This document shows, piece after piece, positions 17,860 through 26,557 of a DNA stretch of 64,000 bases. Under the pieces are notes generated by a model. That model saw nothing but the letters and a program-made list of their open reading frames with translations. It was not told where the DNA came from and did not search any database. This DNA comes from Candidatus Nanopelagicales bacterium. Lineage in GTDB: Bacteria; Actinomycetota; Actinomycetes; S36-B12. The position numbers were made by a program, and so were the translations under genes. The stretch's first letter is position 1. Each line of letters opens with the position of its first letter. The stretch lies in assembly GCA_018609125.1 (NCBI GenBank), contig JABAYF010000022.1, forward strand, positions 22,248 through 86,247, read 5' to 3'.

Positions 17860-18272
17860 CACAGGTGGTATTCGACCCCTACGATTGCGCAGAGCGTTGG
17901 CACGAGGATGTGCCCGGCGCTGTGGCGACACCGCCGCAACCGATCGGCAATGGAGGCGATGACACGATGGAACCGGTGCGGTCACGACTGGATCCGCAGT
18001 CTGCCGCCGAGGCAATGTCTGATCGAGATCGCCGCATCCTGGAATTTGAACGTCAGTGGTGGAAGTACGCCGGTGCCAAAGAGCAGGCCGTTCGCGATCT
18101 GTTCGACATGAGCTCCACCCGCTACTACCAAATTCTTAATGCATTGATTGATACCCCTGAGGCCATGGCCGTCGACCCGATGCTGGTGAAGCGGCTGCAG
18201 CGCATGCGCGCTACCCGTCAGCGCACCCGTTCGGCTCGCCGACTGGGAATCGAACTAGATCCCCGCTCCTAG
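17856..18272 (+). CDS. DUF3263 family helix-turn-helix-like protein
   Basis: A 138-residue actinobacterial protein. The conserved DUF3263 domain begins at MSDRDRRILEFERQWWKYAG and continues with a small helix-turn-helix-like block (AVRDLFDMSSTRYYQILNALID) and a basic tail. It is probably a DNA-binding protein, but target and role are unknown. It starts with ATG overlapping the channel stop; an internal ATG at 17967 would remove an Asp/Pro-rich leader and is also possible. Its end overlaps the convergent gpgS by 4 nt. Confidence 0.75.
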   Translation: MTQVVFDPYDCAERWHEDVPGAVATPPQPIGNGGDDTMEPVRSRLDPQSAAEAMSDRDRRILEFERQWWKYAGAKEQAVRDLFDMSSTRYYQILNALIDTPEAMAVDPMLVKRLQRMRATRQRTRSARRLGIELDPRS

Positions 18273-19258
18273 CCCTGGGCGTTATCGACAGGTGCCCGAT
18301 CCGGCATGGATGCCAGCGGCGGTCGCTCCCACACCATCACCTCGTGGGTTTTCGTGTGCAGTCCGTGTGCGTCGGAATAGAACTGAACCAGCGACGGGGA
18401 TCTGGCTGGGTCCGCTTGCTGCCCTCGCCGAATCCGCGCATCCGGGTCAAGCCGGCGCAGCGCGGTCTGCCATATTTCCGCTGCCATGCGGCCCAGCCGC
18501 TGCTCGTCATGATGGCGATGTACCCGCACCCCCAGATCCACTTGGGCGATCGCTGACACCCCGAGGCTTTCGGCGGTATCCACTAGTAGAGCGAATTCCA
18601 CCCCGTAGCCAACGGGAAAGGGTAGGGACTCCAGCAGGGTGCGACGCGCGGCGTATTCACCAGCCAGAGGTTGGGCCACTCCGGCAAGCATCGGCCAGTG
18701 GGCATTAAGAAGCGGTCGAGCCACCAGCTCGGTGACCCGGCCGCCACCGGCTGGGATCGCCCCGGTTTCGGTCATGAGTGGGCGTTCATAGACCGCTTTC
18801 ACCAGGGCGATCTGGGGGTCAGCCAGCAGTGGCGTGAGTAGGCCGACGACGTAGTCGGGGGTGAAGGAATGCAGATCGGCGTCGATGAACACCACGAGAT
18901 CGCCGGTGGTGGCTGCAAGCGCCCGCCACATCGCTTCGCCCTTGCCCGGGAGTACCGGCACGTCGGGATAGGCCGAACTGCGATCAAGGACGCTGGCGCC
19001 AGCAGCAGTGGCTACCTCCGCGGTGCTATCGATACTGCCCGAGTCCAAGACGACCAGGTGATCGACCAGTGGTGCGGCCGGACTCATCAAGTGTTCGCGA
19101 ATGGCAGCGACGATGGCCCCTACCGTGGCCTGCTCATTCAGCGCCGGCAATATGACCGTGATGTGCGCGCCGTTTTTTCGGCCCACGAGGGTGGCGATGT
19201 TGGGCCACGGGGGAGCGAAGGTGCGCTGGTCGAACCAAGCTGTCGCCTCCGGCTCCAC
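18269..19258 (-). CDS. gpgS: Glucosyl-3-phosphoglycerate synthase
   Basis: GT81 enzyme that makes glucosyl-3-phosphoglycerate, the first step towards glucosylglycerate or methylglucose lipopolysaccharides. It has the GT-A start ITVILPALNEQATVGAIV, the sugar-nucleotide motif DSGSIDSTAEVA, PGKGEAMWRA, the metal-binding DADLHSF and the VGYGVEFALLVDTAE block; the acceptor-site HRHHDEQRLGRMA follows. Length 329 residues is normal. The GTG at 19258 borders the groEL control region. Confidence 0.92.
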   Translation of the reverse strand: MEPEATAWFDQRTFAPPWPNIATLVGRKNGAHITVILPALNEQATVGAIVAAIREHLMSPAAPLVDHLVVLDSGSIDSTAEVATAAGASVLDRSSAYPDVPVLPGKGEAMWRALAATTGDLVVFIDADLHSFTPDYVVGLLTPLLADPQIALVKAVYERPLMTETGAIPAGGGRVTELVARPLLNAHWPMLAGVAQPLAGEYAARRTLLESLPFPVGYGVEFALLVDTAESLGVSAIAQVDLGVRVHRHHDEQRLGRMAAEIWQTALRRLDPDARIRRGQQADPARSPSLVQFYSDAHGLHTKTHEVMVWERPPLASMPDRAPVDNAQG

Positions 19259-19285
19259 ATTGCCCAGTCTGACCTATCCAACCGA

Positions 19286-19312
19286 TTTGCACTCACAAGG
19301 GCAGAGTGCTAA
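19286..19312 (+). promoter_or_regulatory. CIRCE element 1 (HrcA operator)
   Basis: Inverted repeat TTTGCACTC-N9-GAGTGCTAA, one base from the CIRCE consensus TTAGCACTC-N9-GAGTGCTAA. HrcA binds such sites to repress chaperone genes. It contains the groEL -35 and most of the spacer. Confidence 0.93.
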
Positions 19313-19315
19313 TAC
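19287..19315 (+). promoter_or_regulatory. groEL promoter
   Basis: TTGCAC (-35, 19287-19292), a 17-bp spacer and TAATAC (-10, 19310-19315) give a near-consensus sigma-A promoter fully overlapped by CIRCE 1. Transcription would start near 19322, inside CIRCE 2. Confidence 0.75.
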
Positions 19316-19320
19316 TGTGG

Positions 19321-19347
19321 GTAGCACTCGACCACGTTGAGTGCCAA
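19321..19347 (+). promoter_or_regulatory. CIRCE element 2 (HrcA operator)
   Basis: GTAGCACTC-N9-GAGTGCCAA, 8 bp downstream of CIRCE 1 and exactly 35 bp away start to start. It covers the predicted transcription start, so it would also be present in the 5' untranslated RNA. Confidence 0.93.
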
Positions 19348-19435
19348 TCAGCAAGAAGAAATGAGCAAGGATCGGTGAGGTTCACGCCCGATGCGTGGGC
19401 CGTCCGTCGCGGGCACCGATCACCATTTCCAGTAG

Positions 19436-21124
<1,689 letters not shown>

Positions 21125-21140
21125 TTGATTGATTGCTCCA

Positions 21141-21179
21141 CATGTGGGGGCGGTACCCGATGGGTACCGCCCCCACATG
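21141..21179 (+). terminator. Perfect 18-bp stem hairpin after groEL
   Basis: An exact inverted repeat (21141-21158 and 21162-21179) with a 3-nt loop GAT. It is GC-rich and very stable but has no following U-tract. It may act as an intrinsic terminator or as a 3'-end stabiliser of groEL mRNA. Confidence 0.7.
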
Positions 21180-21207
21180 CATGGGAGGCGTGCAAGGATC
21201 ACCTGCC

Positions 21208-21696
21208 ATGGGCACACCACACGCCACGGGCCACTGGATGATCAAGCCAGATGCCCTGGTCAACATGCGCACCGAACGCATCGGACCCACATCGCTGGAA
21301 GTGCGTGCCCCGGTCGCCGGTGGCGAGTTGACGGTGTCGGCCAAGAAGGTGGCGCTGTCGCTGCAACTGTCACTGGCCCGATTGAAGGCGTCTAACTTCC
21401 TCATGCAGGGTGCCGCACGTGCCCTGGTGAAGCGCTACGACGGTGATGTGTTGACTTTTGCGGCCGAGGGCGCCGTGGGGGAGATGCCCTGGAAGGTGAG
21501 TGGTCAGGCGAAGGCAGGCAGCGTTGATGTGCCTATGACCATCGAGGCATCCCCCGATCCGATCGGCGGACCCACCTCGTTGAGGGTGGGCGGCACCGTC
21601 ACCATGAACGATATTGAGATCCCCATTCCAGGCCTGTCCGGCATAAGTTCGGTCACCTTCGATCTCACCGGTCTGCTCGACCTGATTTCACGCTGA
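21208..21696 (+). CDS. YceI-like beta-barrel protein (tentative)
   Basis: A 162-residue protein without signal peptide. The alternating hydrophobic pattern and blocks such as TSLEVRAPVAGGELTVSAKKV and SLRVGGTVTMNDIEIPIPGL with a final SSVTFDLTGLLDL strand resemble YceI-type lipid/isoprenoid-binding barrels. The match is weak and made by eye. The ATG at 21208 follows the groEL hairpin; AAGGAT 8 nt upstream could be a -10 and AGGA a weak ribosome site. A start at 21133 would place the hairpin inside the gene and is rejected. Its end abuts the convergent helicase gene. Confidence 0.55.
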   Translation: MGTPHATGHWMIKPDALVNMRTERIGPTSLEVRAPVAGGELTVSAKKVALSLQLSLARLKASNFLMQGAARALVKRYDGDVLTFAAEGAVGEMPWKVSGQAKAGSVDVPMTIEASPDPIGGPTSLRVGGTVTMNDIEIPIPGLSGISSVTFDLTGLLDLISR

Positions 21697-23370
21697 CTAT
21701 TCGCTCAGATCAGATTCCTGTGCGGTTAAGTCTGCTGCGTCCATAATGCGGTAGGCGTAGCCTTGCTCAGCGAGAAATCTTTGTCGGTGCTGGGCGAAGT
21801 CGGCATCTACTGTGTCGCGGGCGACGATCGCATAGAAATGCGCGGTGCGCTGGTCGCTTTTGGGGCGAAGCAAGCGACCTAGCCGCTGGGCTTCTTCCTG
21901 CCGGGACCCAAATGCCCCACTCACCTGAATGGCTACCGCTGCCTCGGGTAGGTCGACGGAGAAGTTCGCCACCTTGCTCACCACGAGCACGCGAATTTCG
22001 CCGGTCCTAAACGCGGCGAATAACCGCTGACGTTCTTTCACCGAGGTAGCCCCGGTGATCAGCGGCACCTGCAGGTGTTCGGCGATGTCGCCGAGTTGAT
22101 CTAGATACTGACCAATGACCAGTGTTTGATCGTGCGGGTGGGAATTGAGAATCGTTTCGACCACGGCATTCTTCGCCGGTGATGATGACGCGAGGCGGTA
22201 TCGGTCTTCCGGCTCTGCCACGGCATAGACGAGACGTTCAGATTCTGGCAGGGTGACGCGCACTTCAAGACAGTCGGCGGGGGCAATGTAGCCCTGTGCC
22301 TCAATGTCTTTCCAGGGCGCGTCGTATCGCTTAGGGCCGATCAGGCTGAACACATCGCCCTCGCGACCATCCTCTCGCACCAGCGTGGCGGTGAGCCCGA
22401 GGCGGCGACGAGATTGAATATCGGCGGTGAAACGAAAGATAGGTGCCGGTAGCAGGTGGACTTCGTCGTAGATGATCAAGCCCCAGTCGTGGGTGTCGAA
22501 GAGATCAAGGTGGGCGAAGACACCTTTGCGCTTGGTGGTGAGTACCTGATATGTGGCAATGGTGACCGGGCGGATCTCTTTACGTGCACCGGAGTATTCG
22601 CCGATCTCATCCTCGGTCAGGGTGGTGCGCTTGAGTAGTTCATCTCGCCATTGGCGAGCTGAGACGGTGTTGGTGACCAGAATCAAAGTGGTGGCCTTCA
22701 CCCTGGCCATTGCTGCTGCGCCAACGATGGTTTTTCCTGCACCACAGGGCAAAACGATGACGCCGGAGCCGCCGCTAATGAAACCTTCAACGGCATCACG
22801 TTGATAGTCGCGCAGGTGCCAGTCGCTTCCGGCTGTGTCATCGAGAAGGGCGATGTCATGTGCTTCGCCATCGACATAGCCGGCGTAGTCTTGGGCAGGC
22901 CACCCTAGTTTTAGGAGCAGTTGTTTCACGTTTCCGCGTTCGCTCGGGTGGATGATGACGGCGTCGGCGTCTACCCGAGCTCCAACGAGCGGAGCCATTT
23001 TTTTGCTCTTCAACACCTCTTCCAGCACCGGTACGTCGGTGGTGGTGAGGACCAGACCATGAACGGGGTGCTTGATGAGGCTCAGCCGGCCAAAGCGCGA
23101 CATGGTTTCGGCGATATCAACCAAGAGCGCGTGCGGGACAGAGTATTTCGAGAAGTTGAGTAGAACATCAACCACCTGCTCCGCGTCGTGACCAGCAGCG
23201 CGGGCATTCCACAGCGCCAGCGGTGTGACCCGGTAGGTGTGAATGTGTTCGGGTGCTCGTTCCAACTCGGCGAAGGGTGCGATGGCCTTGCGGCACTCAA
23301 GCGCACTGGGATGGTCAACATCGAGCAGCAGCGTCTTATCGCTTTGAACGATCAGGGGACCGTCATTCAT
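21697..23370 (-). CDS. XPB/ERCC3-type DNA repair helicase
   Basis: Superfamily 2 helicase of 557 residues, like mycobacterial Rv0861c. It has the N-terminal damage-recognition-like domain, Walker A in VIVLPCGAGKTIVGAAAMA, the DExH-box YDEVHLLPAP, motif III LGLTATLVREDG, the RED-like loop and the C-terminal motif VI QEEAQRLGRLLRPK. It unwinds or translocates on DNA, probably in repair. The start ATG at 23370 shares one base with the stop of the M20 gene (TGATG), so translation is coupled. Its usual partner (Rv0862c-like) lies 3.2 kb away at 26558. Confidence 0.93.
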   Translation of the reverse strand: MNDGPLIVQSDKTLLLDVDHPSALECRKAIAPFAELERAPEHIHTYRVTPLALWNARAAGHDAEQVVDVLLNFSKYSVPHALLVDIAETMSRFGRLSLIKHPVHGLVLTTTDVPVLEEVLKSKKMAPLVGARVDADAVIIHPSERGNVKQLLLKLGWPAQDYAGYVDGEAHDIALLDDTAGSDWHLRDYQRDAVEGFISGGSGVIVLPCGAGKTIVGAAAMARVKATTLILVTNTVSARQWRDELLKRTTLTEDEIGEYSGARKEIRPVTIATYQVLTTKRKGVFAHLDLFDTHDWGLIIYDEVHLLPAPIFRFTADIQSRRRLGLTATLVREDGREGDVFSLIGPKRYDAPWKDIEAQGYIAPADCLEVRVTLPESERLVYAVAEPEDRYRLASSSPAKNAVVETILNSHPHDQTLVIGQYLDQLGDIAEHLQVPLITGATSVKERQRLFAAFRTGEIRVLVVSKVANFSVDLPEAAVAIQVSGAFGSRQEEAQRLGRLLRPKSDQRTAHFYAIVARDTVDADFAQHRQRFLAEQGYAYRIMDAADLTAQESDLSE

Positions 23371-24515
23371 CAGACTAGGTGTCCTTTTCTCACGACGTCT
23401 TCGGTGAGGGCTGCTACTAGGGCGGCGCGTTCCCGCATGCCCTCGACGCTGGCCCATTCGTGTTCGGCGTGGGCGCCGTCGCCCACCGCGCCAAGTCCAT
23501 CGAGGGTGGGAATCCCGAGAGCGGCAGTGAAGTTTCCGTCACTTCCCCCGCCCACCGCGCGGTGACCAGCGACAGCTACCTGGTGCGTGGCGGCAATGGC
23601 TAGGGCCCGCTCCACAAGTTCAGTGGACGCTGCCATCGCAGGTCGATTGATGCCACCGGCGATCACGCTGAGTTGAGCTTCGGGATTCTCCAGGGCCCAG
23701 CCGCGCACCAGGTCGTCAACGCGTTGCTGCTCGGCGAAGGACCACGCCCTAGCATCGACGCCAATGATGGCTCGGTCAGGCACGGTGTTATCGGTCACGC
23801 CGGCCCGCGCCGTGGTTGGTGTGACGGTTGTGGCCTCATGCGCATCACCCCAACCCGTTGCGGCAGTAATAAAGCGTGCTGCCTCGGTGAGTGCGTTGAT
23901 ACCTTTTTCTGGCTCCAAACCCGCGTGAGCGGCGCGACCGGTGATGAGCACCTGATACCAGGAGGTTCCCTTGCGCGAGGACTTCAACTCCCCCTCCACG
24001 GAAGGTTCGAGGACAAACACGGCGTGGGCGTGGCGAGCCACCGACTCAATCAGATCGCGCGAGGTGCCACTACCGATTTCCTCGTCGCTGGTGAACAGCA
24101 TGCCGACATGTGCTGCATCACCGGGGTCCATAGCGGCTACTGCGGCCAGTCCCTGCACGATGCCGGCCTTCATGTCAAAAACTCCCGGGCCCCGCAGCCG
24201 GTCACCGTCCACCTGCCAGGGAAGTCGTTCGAGGGTGCCCTCTGGCCACACGGTGTCAAAGTGGCCGATCAGTAGGACGCGCGGTTGGGCAGCCCCCCAG
24301 CGCACCGCGGGTCGCCCACGATGGGTGAGCAGTTCCGCCGGGCTTGGCAACCAGGCGTTCATCTGCTCCACGAGCACATGAGCACACCGCGTGCACGCCT
24401 GTACGTCACTGCTTGGCGACTCGGTCAGCACAAGCGCTTGCAGTGAAGAAAGCATGCGATCGGTGAGTTGGGGGTCGCTGAGTACGCGTTCGGCCGGTGA
24501 GGTCACGTCGTCCAT
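23370..24515 (-). CDS. M20-family metallo-amidohydrolase (candidate N-succinyl/N-acyl amino acid hydrolase)
   Basis: A 381-residue di-zinc peptidase/deacylase of the M20 family. Metal and catalytic residues are visible in LLIGHFDTVWPEGT, VFDMKAGI, SDEEIGSGTSRD, FVLEPSVEG and the C-terminal GDGAHAEHEWASV; the dimerisation domain carries GRAAHAGLEPEKGINA. Next to a COG3375 acyltransferase and an enolase-superfamily racemase, the best guess is release of L-amino acids from their N-succinyl forms, as in the Geobacillus three-gene pathway. It is divergent from the acyltransferase (30 bp apart) and coupled to the XPB gene. The ATG at 24515 follows GAGGT with a 6-nt spacer. Confidence 0.85.
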   Translation of the reverse strand: MDDVTSPAERVLSDPQLTDRMLSSLQALVLTESPSSDVQACTRCAHVLVEQMNAWLPSPAELLTHRGRPAVRWGAAQPRVLLIGHFDTVWPEGTLERLPWQVDGDRLRGPGVFDMKAGIVQGLAAVAAMDPGDAAHVGMLFTSDEEIGSGTSRDLIESVARHAHAVFVLEPSVEGELKSSRKGTSWYQVLITGRAAHAGLEPEKGINALTEAARFITAATGWGDAHEATTVTPTTARAGVTDNTVPDRAIIGVDARAWSFAEQQRVDDLVRGWALENPEAQLSVIAGGINRPAMAASTELVERALAIAATHQVAVAGHRAVGGGSDGNFTAALGIPTLDGLGAVGDGAHAEHEWASVEGMRERAALVAALTEDVVRKGHLV

Positions 24516-24545
24516 GGTCGCACCTCGTCGGCTAGCGTGCTGGGC

Positions 24546-25397
24546 GTGGTGTCCGCGATTGAGCAGGCGAAGGTTCGGGCAGGGGCTGCGGCCACGCGCG
24601 CCGGGGTGCAAATTGTTGAGTTAGACAGTGCTCGCGCCCAGGCCGATGCTCGTTGGATCTTTGATCAGGTGTGGCCCACCGTCGACGGCTCAACCCAGGT
24701 GCGCCCCAATCTGCTCCGGGCCATCGTGCACGCCGGGGGTTACTGCGTGGCCGCATTCGACACCGATACTCATGCCCTGCTCGGGGCCACCCTGGCCATT
24801 CTTGGTCAGACCCACGACCCCCGCGGCCTCGGTGCACCCCCCTCTACTGCCGAATACCGACCGGTCACGTTTTTGCACAGCCACATGGCCGGGGTTGTGG
24901 CCACCGCGCGCAATCGACATATCGGTACGGCCATGAAGTTGCATCAGCGATGGTGGGCACTGGCCCGCGATATCCCGGTCGTCACCTGGACCTTTGACCC
25001 GCTCGTACGCCGTAACGCACGTCTAAACCTGTGCAATTTAGGCGTCCTGGTGGCTCGCTATCACGTCAACTTTTACGGCGAGATGCACGACGCGATTAAT
25101 GCCGGCGACCCCACGGATCGGGTGGTGGCTTGGTGGGATCTCGATAGCGAGCGAGCCGAAGCGGCTGCAGCCGGCGCGCTGGGGCCGATCAGTCACGATG
25201 CCGCAGTGGCAGCGGCGGGAACCATAGAACTTGTTGATACTCCCGAAGACATCGTCACCCTGCGCACAGCAGACTCCGCGGCGGCACAGTATTGGCGCCT
25301 ACGCATGCGGGGACAACTCGTCGAGGCGTTCGATCGTGGGCGGATCATTGATGCCATCACCGACCAGGGTTCCTATGTACTGCGGTCACACTCCTAG
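24546..25397 (+). CDS. COG3375 GNAT acyltransferase (candidate D-amino acid N-succinyltransferase)
   Basis: A 283-residue GNAT-superfamily protein. The acyl-CoA loop region is HMAGVVATARNRHIGTAMKLHQRWWA, followed by TWTFDPLVRRNARLNLCNLG and VARYHVNFYGEMHDAINAGDPTDRVVAWWDL, which identify the COG3375 group. In Geobacillus a member of this group succinylates D-amino acids as the first step of their conversion to L-forms. The GTG at 24546 is fixed by TAGCGT (24533-24538) with a 7-nt spacer, a leaderless start. The TAG stop is part of the -10 of the next gene. Confidence 0.8.
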   Translation: MVSAIEQAKVRAGAAATRAGVQIVELDSARAQADARWIFDQVWPTVDGSTQVRPNLLRAIVHAGGYCVAAFDTDTHALLGATLAILGQTHDPRGLGAPPSTAEYRPVTFLHSHMAGVVATARNRHIGTAMKLHQRWWALARDIPVVTWTFDPLVRRNARLNLCNLGVLVARYHVNFYGEMHDAINAGDPTDRVVAWWDLDSERAEAAAAGALGPISHDAAVAAAGTIELVDTPEDIVTLRTADSAAAQYWRLRMRGQLVEAFDRGRIIDAITDQGSYVLRSHS

Positions 25398-25406
25398 GCT
25401 GCATGC
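25395..25406 (+). promoter_or_regulatory. -10 element overlapping the acyltransferase stop codon
   Basis: TAGGCT (25395-25400) starts with the TAG stop of the acyltransferase gene and is followed by 6 nt and the ATG of the racemase gene at 25407. Confidence 0.65.
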
Positions 25407-26555
25407 ATGACCGCTGGGATTGATCAGATCCGACTCCATCGAGTTGATATGCCACTCGTTCGGCCGTTTCGTACGTCTTTTGGCACCCAGGTGACCCGCG
25501 ATATTTTGCTGGTTGAGGTGCGCACCACCGACGGTGTGCGCGGCTGGGGTGAGTGCGTGGCCATGGAGTGGCCGGGGTATTCCTATGAATACGTTGATGG
25601 TTGTGTAGATGTATTGACCGACCACATCATCCCCAAAGTTCTCACCACTGAAGCCCGTGATGACTCCATCGACCCGGTGACCATTGCGCGCAGGTTAGCC
25701 CCTGTGCGCGGATACCCGATGGCGAAAACAGCGCTGGCCACAGCAATTATGGATGCTTGGTTACGTGGGCGAGGCGAGCGCTTGCGTGACTATCTTGGTG
25801 CGGAATATCCCGAGGAGTTGCGCGAGCGCGTGCCGTGTGGTGTCTCGGTAGGTATCCCGATCAACCTCAGCATCAGTGACCTGCTGGACGAGGTCGCCGG
25901 TTATCTTGACGAGGGCTATCAGCGGATCAAACTCAAGATCGAACCGGGCTGGGACGTCGAACCGGTGCGAGCCGTACGAGAAACTTGGCCGCACATTTTG
26001 CTACAGACCGATGCTAATCAGGCTTACTCTCGCAACGATATTCACCTACTGAGAGCAATGGACCCCTTCGAGTTGCTACTGGTGGAGCAGCCATTGCCGG
26101 AGGAGGATCTGCTGGGGCATGCGCTGGTGGCCGAAGCGATCTCAACTCCGGTGTGTCTCGATGAATCCATCACATCCCTCCCTGTCGCTCAGTCGGCTCT
26201 TGCACTGAAGGCAACAAGCATTATCAATATCAAACCCGGCCGCATTGGTGGCTATGTCGAGTCGCGCGATATTCACGATTTTTGTCGTGAGAAGGGCGTT
26301 GCGGTCTGGGCGGGCGGAATGTTGGAAACCGGCATCGGTCGTGCGGCCAACGTGGCTCTGGCTGCGCTTCCTGGTTTCACCCTGCCGGGAGATACCAGTG
26401 CGTCCCGCCGCTACTACGGGGTTGATGTCACCGCACCGTTCGTGTTGGAAGATGGCCACCTGCGGGTACCGGAGGGGCCCGGTATCGGTGTTGCACCAAT
26501 TCCCGAGGTCCTTGCCGAGCTGACAAACTGGAGTTCGTTTATCGGTCCGCGCTGA
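25407..26555 (+). CDS. Enolase-superfamily N-succinylamino acid racemase / o-succinylbenzoate synthase
   Basis: A 382-residue muconate-lactonising-type enzyme of the NSAR/OSBS group. The catalytic KxK lies in RIKLKIEPGWD, metal ligands in LLQTDANQAY (Asp), LLVEQPLPEEDL (Glu) and PVCLDESITS (Asp), and the second base Lys in INIKPGRIGGY. All are intact. Members make o-succinylbenzoate for menaquinone, racemise N-succinylamino acids, or do both. No other men gene is nearby, whereas an M20 hydrolase and COG3375 transferase are, which favours racemisation of N-succinylamino acids. The start is set by the leaderless -10 at 25395. Confidence 0.88.
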   Translation: MTAGIDQIRLHRVDMPLVRPFRTSFGTQVTRDILLVEVRTTDGVRGWGECVAMEWPGYSYEYVDGCVDVLTDHIIPKVLTTEARDDSIDPVTIARRLAPVRGYPMAKTALATAIMDAWLRGRGERLRDYLGAEYPEELRERVPCGVSVGIPINLSISDLLDEVAGYLDEGYQRIKLKIEPGWDVEPVRAVRETWPHILLQTDANQAYSRNDIHLLRAMDPFELLLVEQPLPEEDLLGHALVAEAISTPVCLDESITSLPVAQSALALKATSIINIKPGRIGGYVESRDIHDFCREKGVAVWAGGMLETGIGRAANVALAALPGFTLPGDTSASRRYYGVDVTAPFVLEDGHLRVPEGPGIGVAPIPEVLAELTNWSSFIGPR

Positions 26556-26557
26556 AA

